Source: Neoscytalidium dimidiatum
Lineage: Eukaryota > Ascomycota > Dothideomycetes > Botryosphaeriales > Botryosphaeriaceae
Direction: 5' to 3'
Length of the DNA stretch: 64,000 nt
Assembly: GCA_037367355.1 (NCBI GenBank)
Contig: CM074700.1
Span: forward strand, 1,426,001 to 1,490,000
Below are positions 48,635 through 60,395 of the stretch, piece by piece. The notes below the pieces were generated by a model that worked only from the letters and a program-made list of their open reading frames with translations, made no database searches and was not told the origin of the DNA. The stretch's first letter is position 1. Every line of letters starts with the position of its first letter. Position numbers and translations under genes: made by a program.

Positions 48635-49271
48635 ACTGTATTGTAGTCATCTGAATGAGCTTTTTACAACTTTTTCTGTGCGGGTTATTGTGAGAGCAAG
48701 TCTACGTTGATAATTGACCAGAATGCAACAGCACAAGATCGAATTTGAATGTTGTTGCAGCGTGCATTGGCTGATTTCTCAACATTGCAGCGAGTTTATT
48801 GCATGTTTGAGATGTCCCTGCAATGTCATGTTCAGGTTGCTCGCCTCCCGCTCTAACACGACATGGAATAGACTGCACGCTCGCCGACGGGCAGATGTCG
48901 TGGCAAATTGTTGGCAATCGCCGTCTCCGCGTATTTCTTTCCGAGAAATTCCAGTCCGTTCCTAGCACATCTGCGGGGGATCGGCTATCGTGGCTGGAAG
49001 GCGGAGCTCCACCTTGCGTGCGTCCACTTCTGTGCGCAACGCGGCCCGCTGCTCCACCCCGTCCACCTCCCCACCACTCCAACAAAACAACACGGCTCAA
49101 ACCAACAATACCGAGAGCCAATACCACAGAGGCCAACAAAAAAAGGCAATGGAAGAGTGCACAGGAAATGCATACCAACGTGTATTCTTCGCGCCTTCGT
49201 AGTTCCCCCTCCCTCCCCTGCCGCAGCGCAATCCAACAAACCCCTCGTCAGTACTTGACCAGGCAACCGAA
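48635..49271. other. Intergenic region between dioxygenase and glutathione transferase
   Basis: Holds the 3' end of the dioxygenase gene and the promoter of the GST-like gene. The right half is C-rich on the plus strand with CA repeats, as in many fungal leaders. No coding region is supported. Confidence 0.5.
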
Positions 49272-50076
49272 ATGTCTTTCGGCAAGCTCTACACGTACTC
49301 CAAGGCGCCACGCGCTACCATGTGCCTCTACGTTGCCGAGCTGAACAAGCTTGACGTCGAGATCGTCGAGGCGTGGCCAGTCAAGGTCGACCCCTCCAAA
49401 GGCGGCGTCGGCGACGTGTACCTTTCCAAATTCCCCACCGGTAAAGTACCCGCGCTCGAGCGCCCGGATGGATTTGTACTGTATGAGTGCGTTGCTGTGA
49501 CATACTACCGTAAGCGTCCCGAGATCCTGTCTTAGTGTATCCCTACTACATGTGTGAGGCGAAAACGCTGACTGCCGCAGTGGCCAAGCAAAACCCATCT
49601 ACGACGCTGCTCGGCTCGACGCTCGAGGAAGAGGCGACGGTGCTGAGATGGTCGTCCTTCGCCAGCAGTGAGCTGCTCCCGCCCATCATGGCCTGGATCA
49701 ATCCCGTCGTCGGTAAGGCGCCGTCGAGTCGGGAGATCCTGGCTGCTGCCGAGAAGGGCTCGGAGCCGATGCTCGAGGTCGTGACGAGGGAGCTGCGGAG
49801 TGGGAAGAAATTCCTTGTGGGGGATAAGTTGACCATGGCGGATTTATTTGTCGTAGCGGCGCTGGCGAGAGGATACCAATTTGTAAGTTTTTCCAAATAC
49901 TCGCCTTCACTTTTCAAGGGGCGGTGTGTTGATGATTGGCGATGACGTAGGTCTTTGCGAAGGCGTGGACGGAGAAGCACCCGGAGATCCATGAGTACTA
50001 CTGGCGGATCAAGTCCGATCCCATTTGGGTCAAGGTCGATGGGAAGCCCTATATTTTGGAGAATGTTGGGGCCTGA
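49272..50076 (+). CDS. Glutathione S-transferase-like protein, elongation factor 1B-gamma N-terminal type
   Basis: Three exons join in phase: 49272-49509, 49581-49882 and 49951-50076, giving 221 residues. The N-terminal thioredoxin-like half includes GKLYTYSKAPRATMCLYVAEL and the cis-Pro glutathione-site segment FPTGKVPALERPDGFVLYE. The all-alpha C-terminal half contains RELRSGKKFLVGDKLTMADLFVVAAL, the N-capping/hydrophobic staple region of GSTs. The protein stops where the EF1G C-terminal domain would begin, so it is a stand-alone GST of the EF1B-gamma type. Such genes occur in fungal metabolite and detoxification clusters, where they add glutathione to reactive intermediates; that role is inferred here from the neighbours. 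Confidence 0.86.
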
Positions 50077-50230
50077 AGGGGCTGTCAGTTACAAGGGATA
50101 TATGTCAAAGATGAATAGAAATGAATAGATATTCCAACGTCTTGAGTATCCTGCATGCACCGTGTCCGCGAACAACTATCCGCAGTTCTTCTGAAGCGCT
50201 TCTTAATGCTTTCATATCCACACCGTTGTC

Positions 50231-52735
50231 TCAAAGCACACTGCCACACTCACCCAGCGCCTCCACATAATTCGCGGCCTCGGTAGCCGCCTCCTCCACA
50301 ATCGCAGCCTCCCACATGCCGATCGGCCACACGCTTCTCCGCAAGAGCGCCTCCTTCACCCACTGCAAATACCCCACCTCCGCCTGCGCCGCCGCCGCAG
50401 CCCTTCCCCCATCAACCTTGTCGTCCCCGATCGCCGCCATGATACTCCGCAACACGAACCTGGCCGGATTATACCTTGCCATGCCAGCCACCTCGATCGC
50501 CGCATCCGCCGCCGCAGCTGACGCCCCCGGCCCCATCCCCACCGCCTCCGCCATGGTCAGCCTCACGATCCGCCAGCCCACCAGACAAATCTTAAACGAC
50601 AGCAAGGTCAGGAACGGATTCTCGAGGCTCAACGCATCCTCCATCCCTTCCCCACCCGCGGGCCCCTTCCCTATCCGTGCCAACGCGGCCTCGAGGTCCG
50701 TCAGGATGCGGAAGACGTCGCGGTCCTCGTAGATATCGCGCTTCTCCTTGCGGCGCGGGCGGGCCAGGTGGCCCGCGGTGGCGATGGCGGCGGGGAGGTT
50801 CGTCTCGACGACGCCCGTCACGAGCAGCGAGTCGGAGTGCGAGAGCGTGATGGAGGTATAGCGCCATGTGAGCCAGAAGGAGTGCCAGAGCGGGGTGAAG
50901 GCGGATGCTTGTGCGTCGCCGTCGCCGCCGCCGGCGTTCGTGTGTGCGCAGGATGAGGTGGTGGTGCTGGCGGACGGCGGGCACCGCGGGATCAGCTCGG
51001 CGATGTTGCGCAGCGCCTGCGAGATCTGGCCGTACTGGGCTTCGGTCAGGATGGACAGGTGGCGCGGCGCGGTCTTCTTGGCCGGGCGCGAGAGCAGGCA
51101 GCTCGCGTGCGTCAGCTCGCGGGCCATCATCTGCAGCTGCGTAACGAGGACGAGGGCCGCGAAGGGCGAGTACCAGAGCAGCTTGAGGGGCGGGGAGGGC
51201 CCGCCGCTTTTGGCCGAGGGCCGCGGGTGCAGCAGGCCCTGGGTGCTGCCGTAGAGCGAGCCCGTCGAGGGGAGCGCGTCATCCGTCGCAAAGGCGTCGT
51301 CTTGCTCGTTGAAAGAGCGGAAGTGCTGCGATGCGGTTGTCGACCAGGCTTCCGCGGTCGGGGCGGACCAGAGGTCGTCCGCGCAGGGGAGCTCGTATTT
51401 TATTTCGAGTGCGGAGATTTGCGGACGCAGATTGCAGGCGATGGCGAGTTGGCAGTCGAGGAGGTAGATGGAGTAGATACATCTGGTGGGCGTTAGAACG
51501 TGCCGCGAATCATGCGGGAGCGATGGGGAACACCTTTTGCGTGACTCTTCTTGGATGAAGTTGAGCCACCGTTTCTGAAGGCCGGGGGGGTCATCTCCAG
51601 CCATGATGGGTGCCAGTTCGGGGGATTCGGGAGTGTCGAGGCGGGATGCATGTCCGTCGTGAGTCATCTGAAGGTCTCGAATCGCTCCGACGAGACAGTG
51701 GTGGATGTGTTGAGCTTTGGAAAGCAGGGAATCGTCGCAAACATATATTCCGTAGACTTCCAGGAGTATGTATGCCTGGAGCATCCAGGTCTCTTGGAAA
51801 CGGCTGCGGTCTTCTTTCGTCTGAGAAATGGGACGACCGGTTAGTTGACGGATGCGTAAGGAAGTGTGAGAGACTCACGTGTTCTTCCAGCTCGTGATAT
51901 CCCTCTTCAAAGAGTTTCCTACTAGCCGAGAATCGGGAGTCTGCAGCACTGTACAGAGATCCTATGCAGGTAACAGCAGTAAGTAGGGCCTTTGGTGCGG
52001 CCCCCAAGACGAAGCTTGGTTCATGTAACATTGGCATTGTTGGATGGAATTTCTTGAAGAAGGCTTCGCAATATTGTGATTCGCTGAGAAAGCAGATGAG
52101 CGTCGGAGCACATGCACATGCACATGGCGTGCAAGTACTCACGGTGTTGCTTTCTTAACGGGTAATCTTGATAGCCCCAGAATTAAGTGCTGATCACGAC
52201 GTCTCGTCAGCGAATTGCGGTGACGGGCTGAGATCAGCTGGAAGACGTGCCACATCATCATCGTCCTGGGTCTGGGTGCAGGGCAAGAAATACTCGTCCT
52301 CAATGGATTGCCAGGGTACGACCGGCAACATCATCTCTATTGAGGGATGGCAGTTTCTGATGTGTCTCTTGCGCAAGTCGCTGGACCCGAGTATTAGCTT
52401 TCGGGACTGTTCGTTCCTGGCAGATACGACCTACCTTCTGGAGAAACGGGCGTCACATTGCGGGCATGGATACGACCGCGACGCAGCGCTGGGATGGTCT
52501 GGGAAGAAACGTCAGCTCGCCGAAGGGAACATTGGTACATTTGAGGTGAATAATCTGACATACGAGTTTGTACATGTCGCTTCAAGTTCTCCTGTTGAAA
52601 ATGCCGGCATCAGAGTTGCGCGGTCCAATCTCTGGCTCTCGAAGGGTATGACGGTACATGTACTGTACATACCTGACGCGTAAATGGGCGTGAGCAGGTA
52701 GAACATTTGAAAGGCCGAACAAGAGATTTAGACAT
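50231..52735 (-). CDS. Two-finger C2H2 transcription factor with fungal-specific regulatory domain
   Basis: Eight exons join in phase: 52735-52673, 52591-52564, 52498-52435, 52380-52254, 52189-52143, 52083-51879, 51820-51534 and 51482-50231, giving 690 residues. Finger 1 (about residues 11-31) is CSTC, twelve residues, then HVQTH, assembled across two introns. Finger 2 (about 39-60) is CPQC-DARFSRR-SDLRKR-HIRNC. The middle region matches the fungal transcription factor domain (PF04082), with FFKKFHPTMPMLHEPSF, WMLQAYILLEVYG and EESRKRCIYSIYLLDCQLAI. No Zn2Cys6 cluster is visible. The fifth exon (47 bp) and its upstream intron (64 bp, weak GTGGCA donor) are the least certain join. It lies next to the GST-like gene and is a candidate local regulator of the 44-52.7 kb group. 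Confidence 0.82.
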
Positions 52736-52977
52736 GTTGCTGCGCGAATGAGGATGTCCCCGGGAGAAAAGAAGCTTGAAAGACAAGCAAAAACCCGTGT
52801 GTGCTGAGTACAGCTGAGCACACTGCGATCGTGGTTGAACAATCGATATTGCGGGGAAGCTGAAGCCATCATCAACCTGGCAGCTTATCAGTCGCCATCC
52901 CACTCCTCGGCTCTATCAACCGACCACTTACCTACCTACGTACCTGCCTTACCACAAACGGCAACAAAACTAGCTGT

Positions 52978-54521
52978 CTACAGCATCAAAAAGCCCGTCC
53001 CAACCGTCGCCACCACGAGCAAAATAGTGATAAACACCGCCCCAGCCTTCTCCCCCGTCGTCACCGGCTTCGTGTAAATCGCATCACCACCTCGCCCTCC
53101 GACAGTCCCCGCGCCCCCGTCCGCCTTCGGCTTGCTCGTCCCGCCCGTCGCCGCCGACACAGGCGGCGCGAGGCCAGCGACATCTATCATCAGCGACCCG
53201 ACCACCTGCAGCGCCGCCATCTGCTCGCACACGCCCGTCGTCCCGTCCCAGGCCGCCTCGTTCCACCTCCTGCCGCACGCGTTCGGCGCCCTGCCGGAGC
53301 CGGAGCACTGCGCGGCGGCCCCCTGCGCGGAGGCCCTCAGCCGGCGCATGATGTCGTCGTGCGTGCTCGGCACCAGCTGCGCCGTCAGCGCCATCCAGCG
53401 CGTCAGGAAGGCCTTGAAGGACTGCTGGTCGACGTCGCAGTTGCCGGACGGCTCGCACGTGACCTCGACCATGACGTCCCCGCCGCCCGCGTCTTCCGGG
53501 AAGAAGGTCGCGTAGACGGTGGCGAGCAGCTTCTCCGTGCGCGCCAGCCAGAGCGGGTCGCCCGTGTGGTTGTACATGTACGCGGTCCCGGCCAGGAAGA
53601 CGCCGTACACGTACGTCCACTGCGTCGGGTCCGCGTGCGTGCAGTTGCTGTCGGTCGTCGCGCCGTCGTTGAGGACGATGGCCGTGTCCGTCTCGGACTG
53701 GAAGAGCACCGTGCCGGATGCCCAGTCCCAGACCTTGTGCGCCCAGTCGACGTACGTCGCGTTGCCCGTGTAGCGCGCCAGGCGCGCCGCCATCTGGAAG
53801 AGGCCGCCGTTGGAGATGGTGTTTTTGTAGCTGTAGCCTCTGTTCCAGGTGAAGATTCTGCCGTTTCTCGTCAGTGTGTTGTTGTTTCTTCGGTGTTGGT
53901 GGAGGGGGAAAGAGGGGGGGCGGGGCGGTCGTACTGCCAACGGAGGCCCCCGTTGCACTCTTCTGTGTCCCAGCGCGATGCTTGGAGGTCGAAGACATTC
54001 TGGATCTGGGCTATCCAGGACGGCTTGGAGCTGTCAGGGTTCGGGAAGCGGAGCTCGGCGGCCGACATGACGGCGAGAGCCCAGAACAGTTGGTCGTCGT
54101 TGCCTTCGGATTTGGTCTGGTTGGCGGGCATGAAGTCGAACTCGTCGCTAGCCTGGTGCAGGATCGCTTGCTTGGTCACGTCGACGTAGCTGTTGTCGCC
54201 TGTATAATACCAGTACTCGACCATTGACATGAACATGGCGCCGGCATGCCACCAGTAGTATGGGTCCGGCAAGTTTCCTAAAGGAGAAGACATCATGAGT
54301 CGTGGGGTTAACAACGAGGATGCCTCTGGACTGGAACTCTTACCTGGAACATCTCCGGTGTTGTTGCCGGTGTAGTAGCTCATCATCCCGTATGCGATAT
54401 TCGATGCTGCATCTCGAATGGATTGAGCTTGCGTGATATCGAGTTCCAGGGCGTGTGTAACATGAGAAAAGGTAAGCAGGGCCACTTGCAAAGCAAGCAA
54501 GCCGGCTCGGGTGCAAAGCAT
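52978..54521 (-). CDS. GPI-anchored GH76 alpha-1,6-mannanase (Dfg5/Dcw1 family)
   Basis: Cell-wall enzyme thought to cleave the GPI glycan of mannoproteins and cross-link them to wall glucan at the cell surface. Three exons join in phase: 54521-54344, 54277-53935 and 53857-52978, giving 466 residues, the usual length. Residues 1-25 form a signal peptide (LLALQVALLTFSHVTHA). The catalytic Asp pair is Asp120-Asp121 in EGNDDQLFWAL. NLPDPYYWWHAGAMFMSMVEYW and RGYSYKNTISNGGLFQMAARLARYTGN are diagnostic blocks. The C-terminus has a Gly/Lys/Pro-rich spacer and a hydrophobic tail (AVFITILLVVATVGTGFLML) for GPI attachment. The third exon is very GC-rich at third positions. Confidence 0.93.
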
Positions 54522-57521
54522 CTTGTCGAAATGCCCTTGACCAGCAATGCATGCAAAGAGCCCATACTTTAAAGCTAAACTCAGAAGATGTTGCCAAGAC
54601 TTGATGTGGCCCTCCGTTTCGCGGCATTAGGTGACTGCGCTGGGAGGGGCCGGTGTTGAGAGCCCGAGTGGAGCAATACGAGAGTGCTTGTGTATCTCTT
54701 TGGCTGGAAATCCGCGGATCATCTCGGTTGCTGGCCCAGGCAAATCCAGAGGGGTGGCAGTGCGGTAATGGTCCGAGGGAATATGCGCGAGGCGGACATA
54801 GTCATGATTTTGTAGATCGCCAGTGACTGAGCCGGCAGCCCCTGGTTCTCGCAGTGTGGAGAAGCGCAAGAGCCCGGAGAATAATCCTTCGCCAAACACG
54901 AAAGCGGCGAGGTTCGTGTTCGCTGCCTGCGCATGGTTAGTCTGCGGCGCGGGCAGGCGGTTAATTATGCCGAGTGTCAGAGTCACCAGTGGGCTATATT
55001 GCCAAAGGAACAGGATGCCTCCTTTGGCGGAAGAACTGGCGGTGTAGGAGGTGGAACGACAGGCTCTACCGGCGCGAAAGCGGTAGCAACGACGGAATCT
55101 CACATTCCCGTGTCTAGTCATAGTGTGAAAGAATAGGGAGACGATCGGGACGCAGGTTCTGGCAAGGCTACGGACCTTACCTATTTGAGTCGGTCATTAA
55201 GCTAGTCGTGCTTCGATTTTTGCCGTTGCAAGATCTGAGCCACTCGTCTAATTTTAGCCCTGTAACGGTTTCCACGGACAAGCTGCGTCGTGACAGTGCT
55301 GGTACTCGAAACATTGGAATCGAATGATTGAGGCTTTGCACCTACCTGAAACCTGAACGTTAGGTTGGCCTTTCAGACGAAGCGTATTTTCTACTGTGTC
55401 CCTCCCTGCGAAGTGGTGTTGGCTTGCGGGATGTCGGCCAACCCGGAGTCTTCTCCTTCCGAAGGGGTGCTGACTCGCTCTGCACGTTCTTCGAAGTTTG
55501 TCTTGGCCTAGTCACACAACCTCTGAAGACGCCAAGATGAAGCTTATCCCTTGAAGATTCCAGACTGAACTGCTTCAAAGAGACACTCGAGAAGCGAGAA
55601 GACGAGATTCTACGTGGTGATGAAGTGCGGGAGTGGCTCATGCAATTCGCAGCTGGTGTTACTGCAGCTGTCAGTTGAAGCTATAGATTTGACACGTATG
55701 GAGCCCCACAGCTAGTACATGGCTATGAAGGGGGAATTGGAAGTAATCACATGGAGAATATGGTCGTTGTGTCTCCATACTGAACCTATTCTGCGCAGCC
55801 CGGCTCGGGGAGGACAGGCTCTCATTGAATCGTGTGATTTTTGAATCTGCACTCCTGTTCACATGTGTATCCCTGAGGCGCCTCTCATCGTATTGCATTT
55901 GGCCAGGCGAATCTGCCTTGCCAATATTAAATGGTCCGAGTGGCAGCGCCGTTTTCGGGCATTAGCGCTGCCCAATCTGAAACAAGCGATCAACAACCAC
56001 GCTTCGCCCCGTCAACGACTTGACACTTGCGTGCAAGTGCAACTATGAACAACCACTATAGTGTTAGATGCCCTTGCATGCAGAGCGATATCGTAGCCGA
56101 TGTCGCCTCGGCGAGACTTGATTTGCCGCTGCTTCCGTTCAGTGCTAACCTTGTGGAACTTGTCTTTCTCCGTAATTCGCATCTCCATAGGACGTTCGGT
56201 AACCATTCAAAACGAAGAAATGTCTGAAGCAAGAGCATCATATAGCTCATGGTCAACTCGGATTCGATCTTTTAGTCTCATTCGTGGAATCTGGGTTACT
56301 CCTGTCAAGTCTGCAGACTCAAGGCAGACCCGGTCGATCCGAACAATGACCAACTTCTGACCATGTGCAAGGCTGAATGCGCAAACGAATCACCTATCAT
56401 CCAAAGCCGAGGCTGCTCTTATGTCAAAGCACACTTGCAAGGAATTTTTGGAGGGGTCGAGCCGCTGACCCAGTCGGTTAATCCCTAGCTTCCGCCTGGC
56501 GTGGAGAACACGAGGCCCATATCGGCCCCGTTGCTCTAGCGCTTGTTGACTCCATAGTAAACGTGCAGGGTGCTCCTCAGGCAGCATTGGCATCCTCGCA
56601 TGAGGCAGACACAACAGCTAGGACTGTGAGGTCCACATGCGCCTTGCAAGTCAAATGAGCAAGAGAAACAATCCATCATCGACATTTCTGTTAGGTCGAC
56701 AAGTTCACACCCTGGTCTTGGTTGTGTCAGTCGTGGTACTTGCTCATCCAAGAGTTCCCACCGCAGAGTACACAATTCTGTAAGGTGATATTGGCTTTGT
56801 ATGTCTGGATGGAAGATCAAAGATGTCACTCTGTCAGTGCAATTTTTAGAACTCTGCAAGCGTTGCAACACTCTCTGATTGTTTGTGCAGCTTACACACA
56901 CGTTTCGTGATTTGAGACGCTCTATTTCCCTGGTGAAGTAGCATGAACTCAAGCGAAGCTCTCAATACTGCCTCAAGACTTAAATGGCATGGAACAGCGA
57001 ACTGCTGGGCTAGTAATTCCTTAGCTACCGGAGAGCACACCATTCTCGACTGGCCCTACCGTTCTGTGCAGCCTCCACACAGTAGCGCTAATGAAACATC
57101 TTCCCGCTGTAGCGCCCTTCCGAGTGGAAACGATACGAGCTCGGCCCCATAGTTGCACCTACACCAAAATTCGTAGGGCTGCACAGCTGGACCACTGATC
57201 ATTGCCTCCTTACTATGGGCCGTTTGTGCCGAGTTCACGAGGCAGACTTCACCAATGCCGCTCTTGGCTCCCAGAACCGTGCAGGATGCGCCGCGGTAGG
57301 CCCAAGACGAAAGACACAGCCGGCCCTTGTGCCTTGGCTATCATCCAGGAATGCGACGACGGAAAAGGATAATAGTGTCGGCCTCCTCCCCTCCAGGGTC
57401 GTCTTCTGTTGGATACCAGCAGCACAATCGTTATATATTTCCCTAGCTGGTGACAACAACTAGTCCGAGGACCATAATCATCAAGAAGGCACACGCTGCA
57501 CCCCAGCCAGAAGGATACAGA
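54522..57521. other. 3 kb intergenic region
   Basis: No frame shows a recognisable domain or a coherent intron pattern. 54.5-55.2 kb is of normal composition; 55.2-57.4 kb is slightly more AT-rich. CA and TG are common, so this is not RIP-mutated. The right end contains TATATATTT (57432-57440), about 85 bp upstream of the mannosyltransferase ATG, a likely TATA box. Confidence 0.5.
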
Positions 57522-58573
57522 ATGCAAGTCTTCGGATGCTTTGAGGGGAAGACAGTGCGTCCGCGGATGCTTGGATGCGTTCTTCTCTACGCTTTACTAT
57601 TCTTTGGACTCCTGCAACTGGTTAAGAAGCCCCTCTCCCTTCTCCTTCAACCAACACGGGGCTTTGAAACCGTCTTCATCAGCAACACCAAGATACCGAA
57701 GATCATTCATCAAACGTACGCCAACCACAGCATACCTGAGCACTGGAAACAGGCCCAGCAAAGCTGCCTGGATCTACACCCGGACTACGAGTATAAGGTG
57801 AACAATATTCTTATCGCGCTATTAGCCCATACAAACGCTGACGGAGAATCTTAGTTCTGGACGGATGAAGATGCAAATGATTTCATCGCAAAAGAATACC
57901 CGTGGTTCGTAGATACCTGGGAGAGTTACCCACACGTCATCCAACGCGCGGATGCCCTGAGATACTTTGTGCTGGTCCATTTTGGCGGAATATACATTGA
58001 CCTTGACGATGCAAGTGTCTCATTCGCAAGGCAATAAGCCTAATACATGCCCGCGTGCTGACTGAATCAATGTAGGGATGCAACTACCGGCTCGACCCTC
58101 TCCTCCAGTACCCGGCATGGCTGCCCCTCACCGCCCCTATCGGAGTCAGCAACGACGTTATGGGCAGCATCCCGCACCACCCCTTCTTCGAGCTCGTCAT
58201 CCGCGCACTGTCCGACTACAACAAAAACTGGGCGTCGCCGTACCTCACGGTGATGTACAGCACCGGTCCGCTTTTCCTGTCTGAAATGCGGGAACAATAC
58301 TTGTCTCTAGAGAGCTTTCATCCCGAGCAGGAGCTGTTTACATTGATGCCAAAGGACTACGATCGCGACCAGGATAGCATGTTTCACAGCTATCGTGGAA
58401 GCTCCTGGCATGAAGACGATGCGAAGGTCATATTCTGGATGGGAGATCACTGGCTGGCTTTGATGTTGTCCGGGATCGTTGCTGCTATTGCTGCTCTGAG
58501 CTCTCTGTGGAAGTGCTACTGGCGCGTCGTTGATATTCCGGTCGCCCCTTCCCGGAAACCCTCGCAAGGCTGA
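57522..58573 (+). CDS. GT32 glycosyltransferase, Sur1/Csh1-like mannosylinositol phosphorylceramide synthase subunit
   Basis: Likely Golgi type II membrane enzyme that transfers mannose to inositol phosphorylceramide, or a close relative acting on another glycan. Three exons join in phase: 57522-57797, 57855-58010 and 58076-58573, giving 309 residues. 57522 is the first ATG in frame; the frame opens at a GTG at 57450. A signal-anchor (MLGCVLLYALLFFGLLQL) starts at about residue 16. KIPKIIHQTYANHSIPEHW opens the catalytic domain, and the DXD motif is IDLDD (Asp141/Asp143). A second hydrophobic helix near the end (LALMLSGIVAAIAALSSLW) matches the Sur1 topology. The second intron has a GC donor (GAT/GCAAGT) and ends TGTAG. 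Confidence 0.88.
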
Positions 58574-60395
58574 ACGCCGGATAGCTTCTTTGCGCTCGTG
58601 CCAAACTCAGGGGTGGCTTCCCGCATCTAAAAGCCGTCATTCCTTTGAGTATCTCCTATGTAAAACTTTCCTATGTAGTCGAATGAGAGAAAGAATTTCC
58701 GAAGTCAGCCTAGGTTGTTTGTTACCAAAAATAACGTGGCTGAGAGGCCAGAATACGACCCATTCGGCACCGACACAGCCGGAAGTACTATATAACGGCC
58801 CGATGGGACAGCGCGAGCGCGTTAGCACCGAGCCTGGTAAAAGACCGAGGTGGACCCCTGTTATCCCCGATACCAACCGTCGGAGGAGTGTATCATTGCA
58901 GTGCCAATAGCAGTAAAAAAGTACTTGTAATGTTAAATTGGAATACTCTTTTAAAGTAGCCAAACATCTATAATACTTCAACATAAGGCACAAAACCCCA
59001 AACCTGTTCCTGTTTGCAAGATTATCTCGGCCGAGAGCCTATTGCCTACCCAAAACCAAGATTCTTTTGGAGGCTAACAACAACGGTACTAAAAGACTTT
59101 TAAGCTAGCAAAATCACATTGCAACTCAAAACGAATCCTTTTAGTTTCTCTTCTCTTGATAAACTCTACACAAGAATATGCACCCAAGGCTTTACTCAAC
59201 TTTCCGACTGAGAATTTCGATCTACTCCTGGTCATTCTCAGCGCTACCCCCACTTTCTTCCTTGTCGAGTAAGACTTGACCAACCCACTGTTCTATGAGT
59301 ATAATAGTATCCTGCAATATACATTGCTCAATTCTTTACCGAACGCCATGTATCAATTCCACTCCGCTATCGTGACTTCTGCGAGAGTATATACAAGCAA
59401 GCTACTAAGAGAACAGATTAAGACAAAAGATAAGAGTATGGCTAATCAAAACCGAGTTATCAACAGATTACCGATATAAAGTGAGCATGCGGGCATTATG
59501 CGCTCGTGTCAGACTCAGCTGTGATGGTGAGATCAGAGGAAAAAAACAAAAAAGACGGGGCGCAAAAGACCCAAAACATAGGGATTCCAAGGAGTTGTCT
59601 CCGACGATAAATTTCACATGCACAAACAGCAGTGGGATCCCACTGGAACACACTGTTTGGCTTAATGGGCTCACCGTGTTGTAGAACGGTGAAAGATTGA
59701 GGGTCCGGAGGCCTGCGGCATGTAAGAATAAATTCCGTCTTTTTCAAAGAAGACAATAGCCCTGTCCCACCCGCTTAGCTACTTGGGTATAGTCTGGTCG
59801 CAATTGAGTATCGCCCATGGAACACAAACGAGATGGTTCGATGTCTCCTGTTTCGTGACGATCACAGGATCTCAAGGGTGGGCGGGAGACGCATAACGCC
59901 ATATGCAGACGGAATTCATGATTAAGTTGGCTTCCCGGGCGGAGTGCACCCGCACTATCTACTGATAAGTAGCGATGGGCCGGACGGAACGGTGCAGAAC
60001 CAAAGCATGAAGACCGCGGGATGCGCGGGGTGATCCAGTCAGCCATTGCTGCCTCAGGGCCCCGCAGCCATGTATATAAGCACGAGTATAGTGTAGCTCG
60101 TAGCGGGGCAATTGCCAGATTCGGCGATCACCATGGCCTTTGTCCGATTTGGTCCACAACCTGCAAGCCACACGCGTTGCCAAGCTCCACTCGAGTTACC
60201 CATCTTCCAACCACACCTCAAGCTACACAAGCTTTTCTGCAGTCAGCTTATCTGGACGAAGATCCTATACCATTTCTTGCCCGCTGTGGCAGAGGAGCGT
60301 GATGCAGAGCCGAGCGCAACGCTAATAAAGGCTGAAGCGCCTTTTCGCAGAATGGAGCTTGCGATCCTTTCGGCCTCAACCTTCCACATGAAAGT
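58574..60395. other. Intergenic region upstream of lectin-like gene
   Basis: No coding region is recognised. The 58.6-59.7 kb part is AT-richer but not CA/TG-depleted. A TATATAAG element at 60073-60080 lies about 315 bp upstream of the next ATG. Short frames in 59.3-60.4 kb overlap on both strands and show no domain. Confidence 0.5.

Noticed and set aside
53084..54189. Long frames antisense to and alongside the GH76 gene
   Set aside because: They are created by the high third-position GC of the mannanase exon and show only Arg/Ala/Val-rich composition.
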